From NCBI RefSeq assembly GCF_004345265.1, contig NZ_SLUM01000033.1:1-36658 (forward strand): a DNA stretch of 36,658 bases, read 5' to 3'. Positions 23,222 to 30,452 of this stretch are shown here, piece after piece; within the stretch, counting starts at the first letter, position 1; each line of letters starts with the position of its first letter. A program made the position numbers and the translations under genes. The notes beneath the pieces are model-generated. The model was not told the DNA's origin, made no database searches, and saw nothing but the letters and a program-made list of their open reading frames with translations. The DNA is from Allofournierella massiliensis (GTDB taxonomy: Bacteria > Bacillota > Clostridia > Oscillospirales > Ruminococcaceae).

Positions 23222-24835
23222 ATGCGTCAGGGTACTGGTAGACCCGTATTTTCCGGCGTGGCCATCGGCCGTGCCTATGTGTACCGCCATCAGCAGGCGG
23301 AGCTGCCCGGCTCCTGCGGCGATGCCGCCGCCGAGCAGAAAAAATTCGACGAAGCCCGCGAGACGGCCCGCGCTCAGCTGACCGAGCTGTTTGAAAAGAC
23401 CAAACGGGAAATCGGTGAGGAGCAGGCCATGATTCTGGACGTTCAGATGATGATGCTGGACGATCTGGATTATCTGGAGGGCGTGCAGGACATGATTGCC
23501 GGAGGCGCCAGCGCGGCGCAGGCGGCTCACGAGACCGGCGATGCCTTCAGCGCAGCCTTTGCCGCCATGGACGACGCCTATATGCAGGCCCGTTCGGTGG
23601 ACGTAAAGGACATGGCCACCCGTCTGGTAAACATCCTGTGCGGCGGCAAGACCGGTTTTTCCATGGAGGAGCCCGGCATTCTGGTGGCCGAGGATCTGAC
23701 CCCCAGCGAGACCGTGCAGCTGCCCAAGGATAAGATCCTGGCCTTTGTGACCCGCCAGGGCTCTTCCAACAGCCACACCGCCATTCTGGCCCGCATCATG
23801 AACATTCCTTCTCTGGTGCAGGCGCAGATCACTCTGGACGACGATCTGGACGGCAAGATGATGATTGTGGATGGCTTCGAGGGCCGCTACTACATCGAGC
23901 CGGACGAGGATACCCGCGCCGCCATGGAGAAAAAGCGGGATGAGGCTCAGGCCTACCGCCAGCAGCTGGAAGCCTACCGGGGCAAGCCCACCGTTTCCAA
24001 GAGCGGCCGCAAGCTGAAGCTGTTTGCCAACATCGGCAACCCGGACGACGTGAAGTATGTGCTGGAGGGCGACGCCGAGGGCGTGGGCCTGCTGCGCAGT
24101 GAGTTCCTCTATCTGGGCCGGGATACCTTCCCCACCGAAGAGGAGCTGTTCCAGGCCTACCGCAAGGTGGTGGAAAGCCTGCAGGGCCGCCCGGTGGTCA
24201 TCCGTACGCTGGATATCGGCGCGGACAAACAGGTGGATTACTTCGGCCTGGAGCATGAAGAAAACCCCGCTCTGGGTTACCGGGGCATCCGCATCTGCCT
24301 GACCCGGGAGGACATCTTCCGGCCGCAGCTGCGGGCCATCTACCGTGCCAGCGCCTTCGGCCCCGTGAGCATCATGTTCCCCATGATCATCTCGGTGGAT
24401 GAGGTTCGCCGCATCAAGGCCTTCTGCGAGACCATCAAGGCCGAGCTTGCCGCCGAGGGCATCGCCTTCGGTGAGGTGGAGCTGGGCATCATGATCGAGA
24501 CTCCCGCTGCTGCGGTGCTCAGCCGCGAGCTGGCGAAGGAAGTTCAGTTCTTCAGCGTGGGTACCAACGATCTGACCCAGTACACGCTGGCCATCGACCG
24601 GCAGAATGCCAAACTGGATGAGTTCTACGATCCCCATCATCCTGCGGTGCTGGCGTTGCTGCGCATGATTGCCGAGAACGCCCATGCGGAGGGCATCTGG
24701 TGCGGCATCTGCGGTGAGCTGGGCGCGGATATTTCCCTGACGGAGACCTTCCTGGAAATGGGCTACGACGAGCTGTCGGTATCGCCCGGCCGGGTTTTGG
24801 AATTGAGAAAGAAAGTTTGCGAAAGCGAGGTATAA
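23222..24835 (+). CDS. ptsI: PTS enzyme I (PEP-protein phosphotransferase)
   Basis: A 537-residue enzyme I, the first step of the phosphotransferase relay from PEP to HPr. The HPr-binding and phosphohistidine domains hold GSSNSHTAILAR with the active His185. The C-terminal TIM barrel has GVGLLRSEFLYL, MFPMI, ELGIMIETPAA, FFSVGTNDLTQY and GICGELG. Slightly shorter than the usual ~570 residues, without obvious loss. It is followed by ptsH after 4 bp; ptsI before ptsH is the reverse of the common order. Its presence in the same operon as a sugar-specific EII makes the system self-sufficient. Confidence 0.97.
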   Translation: MRQGTGRPVFSGVAIGRAYVYRHQQAELPGSCGDAAAEQKKFDEARETARAQLTELFEKTKREIGEEQAMILDVQMMMLDDLDYLEGVQDMIAGGASAAQAAHETGDAFSAAFAAMDDAYMQARSVDVKDMATRLVNILCGGKTGFSMEEPGILVAEDLTPSETVQLPKDKILAFVTRQGSSNSHTAILARIMNIPSLVQAQITLDDDLDGKMMIVDGFEGRYYIEPDEDTRAAMEKKRDEAQAYRQQLEAYRGKPTVSKSGRKLKLFANIGNPDDVKYVLEGDAEGVGLLRSEFLYLGRDTFPTEEELFQAYRKVVESLQGRPVVIRTLDIGADKQVDYFGLEHEENPALGYRGIRICLTREDIFRPQLRAIYRASAFGPVSIMFPMIISVDEVRRIKAFCETIKAELAAEGIAFGEVELGIMIETPAAAVLSRELAKEVQFFSVGTNDLTQYTLAIDRQNAKLDEFYDPHHPAVLALLRMIAENAHAEGIWCGICGELGADISLTETFLEMGYDELSVSPGRVLELRKKVCESEV

Positions 24836-24839
24836 TCTT

Positions 24840-25097
24840 ATGAAAGAAATCAAACATGTAATCGCTGATCCCCTGGGCCTGCATGCCCGTCCCGCCGGCC
24901 TGCTGGTGAAAGAGGCCGCAAAGAACGCCTGCAATGTGACCGTTGCGGTAAACGGCACCTCCGTGGATGCCAAGCGCATCATGGGCGTGATGAAGCTGGC
25001 TGCCAAGCAGGGCATGGAGCTGACCCTGACCTTCGACGGCGCCGATGAGGAGGCTGCGGCTGCCTCCATGGCCGAGTTCCTGAAGGCCAACCTGTAA
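24840..25097 (+). CDS. ptsH: HPr phosphocarrier, without regulatory Ser46
   Basis: An 85-residue HPr. The phosphoryl site GLHARPAG carries His15, and it is 4 bp after ptsI. At position 46, where Firmicute HPr has the serine phosphorylated by HPr kinase (KSIMGVMSL), this protein has arginine (KRIMGVMKL), so it should not take part in CcpA-type carbon catabolite repression through P-Ser-HPr. The transport role should be intact. Whether another HPr with Ser46 exists in the genome cannot be seen here. Confidence 0.95.
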   Translation: MKEIKHVIADPLGLHARPAGLLVKEAAKNACNVTVAVNGTSVDAKRIMGVMKLAAKQGMELTLTFDGADEEAAAASMAEFLKANL

Positions 25098-25203
25098 GTT
25101 TGGGCAAAGAGGGGCGGCTGTGGGCCGGCCGTCCCTGTGCTGATAATTCGGTGTTTCGGCATTGCGGCCGGGCACCGGGATCTGTGTTAGGAGGATATTA
25201 CTT

Positions 25204-26646
25204 ATGATGCGATTTTTGCAACGCTTGGGCAAGTCTTTGATGCTGCCCGTGGCATGTCTGCCCATCGGCGGTATCCTGATGGGTATCGGTTACTGGATCG
25301 ACCCCACCGGCTGGGGCGCCAATAGCCTGCTCGCTCTGCTGCTGATCAAGGCCGGCGGCATTCTGATCGACAACATGGCCATTCTGTTCGCTCTGGGCGT
25401 AGCCATCGGCATGTCCAAGGATCAGGAGGGTACTTCCGCTCTGGCAGCCATCATCTCCTGGCTGACCGTGCAGACCATGCTCGGTACCAGTGTTGTTCAG
25501 CTGATTCTGGGTGCTGACGCCACTGTTCCCGCTGCATTTGCTAAGATCAACAACCAGTTCATCGGTATCCTGTGCGGCCTGATTGCTGCCGGATGCTACA
25601 ACAAGTTCTACAAGACCAACATGCCCGACTTCCTGGGCTTCTTCGCGGGCCGTCGTTTCGTGCCCATCATGACCGTGCTCACCACTCTGGTGGTCTGCAT
25701 CCCCCTGTACTTCGTATGGCCCGTTGTTTACGGCTTCCTGGTATGGGTTGGCGAGAGCGTTCTGGGCATGGGCGCTGTGGGCGCCGGCATCTACGGTTTC
25801 CTGAACCGTCTGCTGATCCCCATCGGCATGCACCACGCTCTGAACAGCGTGTTCTGGTTTGACGTTGCCGGCATCAACGATATCGGCAAGTTCTGGGGCA
25901 CCATGGAAGGCGGCGTTCTGGGTCAGACCGGTATGTACCAGGCTGGCTTCTTCCCCGTCATGATGTTCGGTCTGCCCGGCGCTGCGCTGGCCATGTACCA
26001 CACCGCCAAGGACAAGAAGAAGAAGGTTACCGCCGGCATCCTGCTGTCTGTTGCCCTGTGCTCCTTCCTGACTGGTGTTACCGAGCCCATGGAGTTCTCC
26101 TTCATGTTCCTGGCTCCCGCTCTGTACGTTGTGCACGCCCTGCTGACCGGCCTGTCTGTTGGCATCGTGGCTGCTCTGCCCATCCGTGCCGGCTTCAATT
26201 TCAGCGCCGGTTTCGTTGACTGGTTCCTGAGCTTCAAGGCTCCCTTCGCCATGAACTCCTGGCTGCTGATCCCCATCGGCCTGGTATTCTTCGTCCTGTA
26301 CTATGTGATCTTCCGCATCCTGATCGTCCAGCTGAATCTGAAGACCCCCGGCCGTGAGGACGACGACAATGCTGCCGAGATGAACATCGAGCTGGGCAGC
26401 AGCGATTACGCTGCCATGGCCGCTGCCATCCTGGAAGGCGTTGGCGGTGCTGCCAACGTGACCAACGTGGACAACTGCATCACCCGCCTGCGTCTGGAAG
26501 TTAAGGACCGCCTGCTGGTGGATGAGAAGAAGATCAAGGCTTCCGGCGCTGCCGGCGTGGTTCGTCCCGGCAAGACCAGCGTTCAGGTCATCATCGGACC
26601 CAAGGTTCAGTTTGTGGCTGACGAGTTCAAGAAGCTGGTCAAATAA
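25204..26646 (+). CDS. nagE: PTS EIIBC, N-acetylglucosamine type (NagE-like)
   Basis: A 480-residue membrane permease of the glucose superfamily. The EIIC part (about 1-380) closely follows NagE: NRLLIPIGMHHALNSVFWF, GFFPVMMFGLPGAALAMY, FLTGVTEPMEFSFMFLAPALY, IRAGFNFSAGFVDW, then LNLKTPGRED. The EIIB domain follows with NVDNCITRLRLEV, where Cys425 is the phosphorylation site. No EIIA domain is attached; the free EIIA at 22707 supplies it. GlcNAc is the likely substrate, with glucose or maltose as alternatives. Start ATG 25204 lies 8 bases after AGGAGG. The 106 bp before it hold a GGGGCGGC/GCCGTCCC hairpin that could lower or separate its expression from ptsH. Confidence 0.92.
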   Translation: MMRFLQRLGKSLMLPVACLPIGGILMGIGYWIDPTGWGANSLLALLLIKAGGILIDNMAILFALGVAIGMSKDQEGTSALAAIISWLTVQTMLGTSVVQLILGADATVPAAFAKINNQFIGILCGLIAAGCYNKFYKTNMPDFLGFFAGRRFVPIMTVLTTLVVCIPLYFVWPVVYGFLVWVGESVLGMGAVGAGIYGFLNRLLIPIGMHHALNSVFWFDVAGINDIGKFWGTMEGGVLGQTGMYQAGFFPVMMFGLPGAALAMYHTAKDKKKKVTAGILLSVALCSFLTGVTEPMEFSFMFLAPALYVVHALLTGLSVGIVAALPIRAGFNFSAGFVDWFLSFKAPFAMNSWLLIPIGLVFFVLYYVIFRILIVQLNLKTPGREDDDNAAEMNIELGSSDYAAMAAAILEGVGGAANVTNVDNCITRLRLEVKDRLLVDEKKIKASGAAGVVRPGKTSVQVIIGPKVQFVADEFKKLVK

Positions 26647-26731
26647 GAGACTGTTCCTCGCATCGGGGCGATGAACGGCGGCATGTCTGGGCCCACAAGA
26701 CATGTCGTGTCTGCCCGCCCCAACCTCATAC

Positions 26732-26786
26732 AAACGGTCAAGGCCGTATCCCTGCCAGGCAGTGGATGCGGCCTTGGCCGTTTTTG
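26732..26786 (+). terminator. Terminator of the PTS operon
   Basis: AAACGGTCAAGGCCG-T-ATCC pairs with GGAT-G-CGGCCTTGGCCGTTT, followed by TTT. A long GC-rich stem with a 12-base loop, 86 bp after the nagE stop. Confidence 0.9.
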
Positions 26787-26789
26787 CGC

Positions 26790-26839
26790 TTGACAGAAGG
26801 GGATAAAACAGTTATATTAGTATTTGCTTAAATACTTAA
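26790..26839 (+). promoter_or_regulatory. Promoter and ArsR-like operator of the 4Fe-4S operon
   Basis: TTGACA (26790-26795), 17 bases, TATATT (26813-26818). The near-palindrome TTAAATACTTAA (26828-26839) covers the expected transcript start, a usual place for ArsR/SmtB repressor sites. The operon's last gene encodes such a repressor. Confidence 0.7.
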
Positions 26840-26898
26840 ACAAAAAGCGCGGCTTGCGAAGAATGGAATGCTCCGCACCGCGCGGCAAGGGGGAACGT

Positions 26899-27105
26899 AT
26901 GCCGTCGAAACGATATGCCCGGGTGGACCGGGACTACTGTGTGGCCTGTGGCTGCTGCGTCAAGGTATGCCCGATGGATGCCATCGCCGTGTGGCATGGG
27001 GTGGAGGCCAGAGTGGACGAAGCCCGCTGTGTGGGCTGTGGCCGCTGCGCGAAGGAATGCCCGGCAGGGGCCATTGAACTTGCGGAAAGGGGGATCCGGC
27101 AATGA
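26899..27105 (+). CDS. Two-cluster 4Fe-4S ferredoxin
   Basis: A 68-residue ferredoxin with two motifs CVACGCCVKVCP and CVGCGRCAKECP, each fitting CxxCxxCxxxCP, so two [4Fe-4S] clusters. It begins at ATG 26899 after AAGGGGGAA; an upstream in-frame ATG at 26863 lacks a ribosome site. Its stop overlaps the start of the next gene (ATGA, 27102-27105). It most likely passes electrons to or from the membrane iron-sulfur protein that follows. Confidence 0.9.
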   Translation: MPSKRYARVDRDYCVACGCCVKVCPMDAIAVWHGVEARVDEARCVGCGRCAKECPAGAIELAERGIRQ

Positions 27106-27752
27106 AGAAGGCAAAACACTGGTATGATCATCTGTGGATTGTCACGCCCATCTATCTGGCGCTGGGCTTTTTCAATATCCTGTTTGCCTGGCTGGGCATG
27201 ATCTTTTTCTGCCTGCCGCTGTTCATTGCCATCTTTGGCGGCAGCAAGCTGTATTGCAACCGCTACTGTGACCGGGGGCAGTTTCTCTCGCTGCTGGGCG
27301 GCAGACTGAAGCTCAGCGCCAATCGCCCCACTCCGAACTGGATGCGCTCCAAATGGTTTCGTTACGGTTTTCTGGTCTTTTTCTTTGCCATGTTCTTTCA
27401 GATGCTCTGGGTCACCTATCTGGTGGGCTCCGGGGCACAGAATCTGAGCGAGACGGTCAAGCTGTTCTGGACCTTCCGCCTGCCCTGGGACTGGGCGTAT
27501 CACGGGGAAGCAGTGGCTCCCTGGGTGGCACAGTTTGCCTTCGGCTTTTACAGCCTGATGCTCACCTCCAACCTGATCGGCTGGATCGTGATGGCCCTGT
27601 TTAAACCCCGCAGCTGGTGTGTGTTCTGCCCCATGGGCACCATGACCCAGCTGATCTGTAAACTGCGCGCCCCCCGGGGGGAAAGTGTGCAGACTGCCTG
27701 CTCCGCGCAGGGGTGCGCCGGCTGTGCCGGATGCGGGAAAAAGGAGGAGTGA
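27102..27752 (+). CDS. Membrane 4Fe-4S protein (NapH/YccM-like)
   Basis: A 216-residue membrane protein with about four helices (IVTPIYLALGFFNILFAWLG, IFFCLPLFIAIFGG, YGFLVFFFAMFFQMLWVTYL, SLMLTSNLIGWIVMALF). It has two cysteine motifs of the NapH/NosR/YccM type, YCNRYCDRGQF and WCVFCPMGTMTQ, plus a cysteine-rich C-terminus (CSAQGCAGCAGCG). Such proteins transfer electrons across or along the membrane. It is coupled to the ferredoxin by a 4-base overlap and followed after 3 bp by an ArsR regulator. The electron acceptor is unknown. Confidence 0.85.
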   Translation: MKKAKHWYDHLWIVTPIYLALGFFNILFAWLGMIFFCLPLFIAIFGGSKLYCNRYCDRGQFLSLLGGRLKLSANRPTPNWMRSKWFRYGFLVFFFAMFFQMLWVTYLVGSGAQNLSETVKLFWTFRLPWDWAYHGEAVAPWVAQFAFGFYSLMLTSNLIGWIVMALFKPRSWCVFCPMGTMTQLICKLRAPRGESVQTACSAQGCAGCAGCGKKEE

Positions 27753-27755
27753 GCC

Positions 27756-28049
27756 ATGCGGGAACAGGCGCGGAAAATCGCGGAGCTGATGGGCCAGCTG
27801 GCCAACGAAAACAGGCTGCTGATCCTGTGTGCTCTGCTGGAAAAGCCCATGACCGTGGGTGAGCTGGCAGGTACGGTGCCGGGCATCAGCGGGCCCGCAC
27901 TTTCGCAGCATCTGCAAAAGCTGCGGGCAGGGCAGCTGGTGCAGGCACAAAAGGAGGGGCAGTTCGTACGTTATTCCATCAAGGATGAACGGCTGTATGC
28001 CCTGATGGCCCTTCTCAAGAAGGAATATTGCGGCGAAACCGCTTTATAA
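27756..28049 (+). CDS. ArsR/SmtB-family repressor
   Basis: A 97-residue winged-helix regulator: ANENRLLILCALLEKPMTVGELA, then GPALSQHLQKLRAGQLVQAQKEGQFVRYSI, the typical ArsR recognition helix and wing. It has only two cysteines (Cys31 and one near the C-terminus), without the CxCxxC metal site of ArsR, so the signal could be redox, metal or a small thiol. It probably represses its own operon from the site at 26828-26839. It is the last intact gene before the right end of the element. Confidence 0.92.
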   Translation: MREQARKIAELMGQLANENRLLILCALLEKPMTVGELAGTVPGISGPALSQHLQKLRAGQLVQAQKEGQFVRYSIKDERLYALMALLKKEYCGETAL

Positions 28050-28083
28050 TTACATTATTAAATAGTAAAAACAAGTGTATTCA

Positions 28084-28127
28084 CAGGCGGCAAAGCAGAT
28101 TTCTGCTTTGCCGCCTGCTTTTGTTTT
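28084..28127 (+). terminator. Terminator at the right end of the element
   Basis: CAGGCGGCAAAGCAGA pairs with TCTGCTTTGCCGCCTG, followed by CTTTTGTTTT. It isolates the 3' PBP part, ftsW and murA from element transcription. In an excised circle it would lie just upstream of the recombinase and could silence it. Confidence 0.92.
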
Positions 28128-28148
28128 AGCCAAATTCATCTGCCGGGC

Positions 28149-28156
28149 GGGTCCGG
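28149..28156 (+). repeat. attR core, right junction of the element
   Basis: GGGTCCGG, identical to 15952-15959. The PBP frame reads GGT CCG GTG GAA (28150-28161), so joining to the left copy keeps the frame. Confidence 0.75.
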
Positions 28157-29094
28157 TGGAATTGGCAAGCTGCTCTTTTGGCCAGTCCAGCAAAATTACA
28201 CCCATTCAGGTGATTACTGCAGTGAGCGCCATTGTGAACGGCGGCAAACTGATGCAGCCCTATGTGGTGGAGCAGGTGGTGAACGCTCAGGGAGATGTGG
28301 TGCAGAAGAATGAACCCACGGTGAAGCGGCAGGTCATCAGCGAGGAGGCAAGCGCTACCATGCGCCAGCTGATGCAGAGTGTGGTGCTGGAAGGCGGCGG
28401 CAGAAACGCCTACGTGGCGGGCTATGCGGTGGGGGGAAAGTCCGGAACCAGCCAGAAGCTGGACTCGGAGGACGAGGATGCCCGGGTGGCCAGCTTTGTG
28501 GGGGTGGCACCCATCGATGATCCCCGGATTGCAGTGCTTATTGTGCTGGATGAACCTCACAGCTATACCACCAGCGGCGGCGCGCTGGCAGCACCGGTGG
28601 TGGCCGGTATCATTGAGAATACGCTGGAATATTATGATACGCCCCGGCGCTACACCGAAGCCGAGCAGGAGCAGATGCAGGCTGTTGTGCCGGATCAGAC
28701 CGGGAAAAATACGGAACTGGCCGTCCAGCAGCTGCAGGAAAGCGGTTTTGCGGCCAAAACGCTGGGCAGTGGCGACGACGTGGTGACCCAGTACCCAGCA
28801 GGAGGGCTGACGTTGCCCCGGGGCAGCACAGTGCTGCTTTATACCGAGGAGGGGCTGGAACTGCTTGCCACTCAGGTACCCGCTGTGGATGGCCAGAGCC
28901 TGACACATGTGCAGGCAGAGATGCAGGCAGCCGGGCTGAATCTGCTGGCCGTGGGGGCGGTGCAGAGTGAAAATGCGGTGGCGGTAAACCAGAGTATGGC
29001 GGCAGGGGAGAGCGCCACCATGGGCACAGCGGTAACAGTGGTATTCCAGGATCCCACCATCCCGCCGGATGGCGATGATGTGAAGCCGGAATAG
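28150..29094 (+). CDS. Penicillin-binding protein, 3' part of the split gene, with two PASTA domains
   Basis: Continues the transpeptidase of 14654-15958: GPVELASCSFGQ, TPIQVITAVSAIVNGG and the third catalytic motif KSGT, codon 530 of the rebuilt gene. Two PASTA repeats follow (VVPDQTGKNTELAVQQLQESG and the one starting TQVPAVDGQSLTHVQAEM), then an acidic proline-rich end. There is no ribosome site and no conserved start on this side, so alone it is a non-functional fragment. Rejoined, the protein would be 747 residues, the size of SpoVD/PBP2x-type enzymes. ftsW follows after 59 bp, the usual partner of such PBPs. Confidence 0.9.
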   Translation, partial: GPVELASCSFGQSSKITPIQVITAVSAIVNGGKLMQPYVVEQVVNAQGDVVQKNEPTVKRQVISEEASATMRQLMQSVVLEGGGRNAYVAGYAVGGKSGTSQKLDSEDEDARVASFVGVAPIDDPRIAVLIVLDEPHSYTTSGGALAAPVVAGIIENTLEYYDTPRRYTEAEQEQMQAVVPDQTGKNTELAVQQLQESGFAAKTLGSGDDVVTQYPAGGLTLPRGSTVLLYTEEGLELLATQVPAVDGQSLTHVQAEMQAAGLNLLAVGAVQSENAVAVNQSMAAGESATMGTAVTVVFQDPTIPPDGDDVKPE

Positions 29095-29153
29095 CGGGCC
29101 GTGCGCTGGCCCATACTGCCACAAAACGAGCCGAAAAAGGAGGAGAATGCCCC

Positions 29154-30341
29154 ATGGAAAAGATTCGCCAGTCCGGAGAACGCAGTGTCGCCTCCGGGTC
29201 AGACAAACACTTTTTTCGGGAGCTTTGGGGTCATCAGCTCCCGCCCATGGATCTGCCCTTTCTGGTGCTGGTCCTCACACTGGTGAGCTTCGGGCTTGTG
29301 ATGCTGTATAGCGCCAGTTATGCGGTGGCCCTCTATCGCCGGGGCGATGCCTTTGCCTATATCCGGCCGCAGCTGCTGTTCGCGGCGGTGGGGCTGATTG
29401 CTTTGTATCTGGCCAGCCGGGTGGATTATCACATCTACCATAAACTGGCCTGGCCGATGTTGGGGTTGTCTCTGGTGTTGCTGGTGGTGGTGCTGTTCAT
29501 GCCGGAATACAACGGCTGCAAACGGTGGATTGTTCTGCCTGGTCTGGGAACCTTGCAGCCCAGTGAGATAGCAAAATTTTCCGTGATTCTCACCTTCAGC
29601 CATATCATTTCGCTAAACCATCAGAAGATGAAGCGTTTCTCGGTGGGGGTACTGCCCTTTGCGGCCATTCTGGGGGTGCTGGCAGTGCTTATGCTGCTGG
29701 AGCCTCACCTCTCGGGCACGCTGCTGCTGTTCGGCATCGGGGCGGTGCTCATGTTTGTAGGCGGCACCGGTATGCGCTGGTTTGCACTGGCTGGTGGTCT
29801 GGGCGCGGCAGCCATTGCCGGTGCGGTGATTCTGCTGCCGGATCTGGTGCCTTATGCGGCGGACCGGCTGTCCAGCTGGATCGATCCCTTTTCCGACCCG
29901 CTGGGCGATGGTCATCAGACCATCCAGAGCCTGTATGCCATCGGCAGCGGGGGAGCAACCGGTCTGGGGCTGGGCAACAGCCGCCAGAAATACCTGTATG
30001 TGCCCGAACCTCAGAACGATTTTATCTTTTCCATCCTTTGCGAGGAGCTGGGATTTCTCGGCGCCTGTCTGGTGATTTTGCTGTTCGTGATGCTTCTGCT
30101 GCGGGGAGCGGTGATCGCTCTGCGTGCGCCGGATAAATTCGGCGCACTGCTTACTGTGGGCTTTGTGGTGCAGGTGGTCATGCAGGCGGTGCTGAACATG
30201 GCGGTGGTCACCAACACCATTCCCAACACCGGCATCAGTCTGCCCTTTTTCTCCTCCGGTGGTACCAGTCTGATGATGCTGCTGGGCGAGATGGGCATTG
30301 TGCTTTCGGTGAGCCGGCAGGGCCTCCAGGAAAAATATTAG
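29154..30341 (+). CDS. ftsW: FtsW/RodA/SpoVE-family lipid II polymerase
   Basis: A 395-residue SEDS glycosyltransferase, which polymerises lipid II together with a class B PBP at the septum. About ten membrane helices begin with LPFLVLVLTLVSFGLVMLYSAS. Conserved blocks: KRWIVLPGLGTLQPSEIAK, the catalytic-loop region ending SDPLGDGHQTIQSLYAIGSGG, VPEPQNDFIFSILCEELGF and the C-terminal SLPFFSSGGTSLMM. It has a cytoplasmic N-tail of ~35 residues. AAGGAGG precedes the ATG. Its partner is the split PBP upstream, so in the integrated state it should lack its cognate transpeptidase unless another PBP replaces it. FtsW and SpoVE cannot be told apart here. Confidence 0.94.
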   Translation: MEKIRQSGERSVASGSDKHFFRELWGHQLPPMDLPFLVLVLTLVSFGLVMLYSASYAVALYRRGDAFAYIRPQLLFAAVGLIALYLASRVDYHIYHKLAWPMLGLSLVLLVVVLFMPEYNGCKRWIVLPGLGTLQPSEIAKFSVILTFSHIISLNHQKMKRFSVGVLPFAAILGVLAVLMLLEPHLSGTLLLFGIGAVLMFVGGTGMRWFALAGGLGAAAIAGAVILLPDLVPYAADRLSSWIDPFSDPLGDGHQTIQSLYAIGSGGATGLGLGNSRQKYLYVPEPQNDFIFSILCEELGFLGACLVILLFVMLLLRGAVIALRAPDKFGALLTVGFVVQVVMQAVLNMAVVTNTIPNTGISLPFFSSGGTSLMMLLGEMGIVLSVSRQGLQEKY

Positions 30342-30452
30342 GCTGCGATTTTCGACTTCCTCAAAAAGTTCCCTGTTCTTTTCACATCAAAATGCCCCGG
30401 CACATACATTGGGCTAAACACTTGGAAAATTCATGAAAAAGGGGCGATTGAT

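Larger units (their letters stand above)
15952..28156. mobile_element. 12.2-kb intervening element splitting a PBP gene (skin-like, serine recombinase)
   Basis: The 5' and 3' halves of one class B PBP are separated by 12,197 bp, measured between copies of GGGTCCGG at 15952-15959 and 28149-28156. Joining the halves at this repeat gives a single open frame that crosses the conserved GPVELASCSFGQ...TPIQ block of PBPs. A large serine recombinase lies about 200 bp inside the left end, pointing inward. Contents: 42 aa ORF, recombinase, FtsZ-derived protein, unknown coupled protein, Xre and WYL regulators, cutC, a full GlcNAc-type PTS, and a 4Fe-4S/ArsR operon. No conjugation, capsid or replication genes are seen. 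The general-PTS genes are unusual cargo, so a captured chromosomal segment remains possible. Confidence 0.85.

Noticed and set aside
26641-26731. GGCATGTCTGGGCCCACAAG region after nagE as a regulatory palindrome
   Set aside because: The ACATGTC repeats are irregular and unlike the 20-bp palindromes at 17734 and 19147; no promoter element is attached.
15952-28156. Inversion or assembly chimera as the cause of the split PBP
   Set aside because: Both halves keep the same orientation and rejoin exactly in frame at a shared 8-bp core beside a serine recombinase. An inversion would flip one half and a random chimera would not give a precise repair. Only read mapping can exclude assembly error fully.
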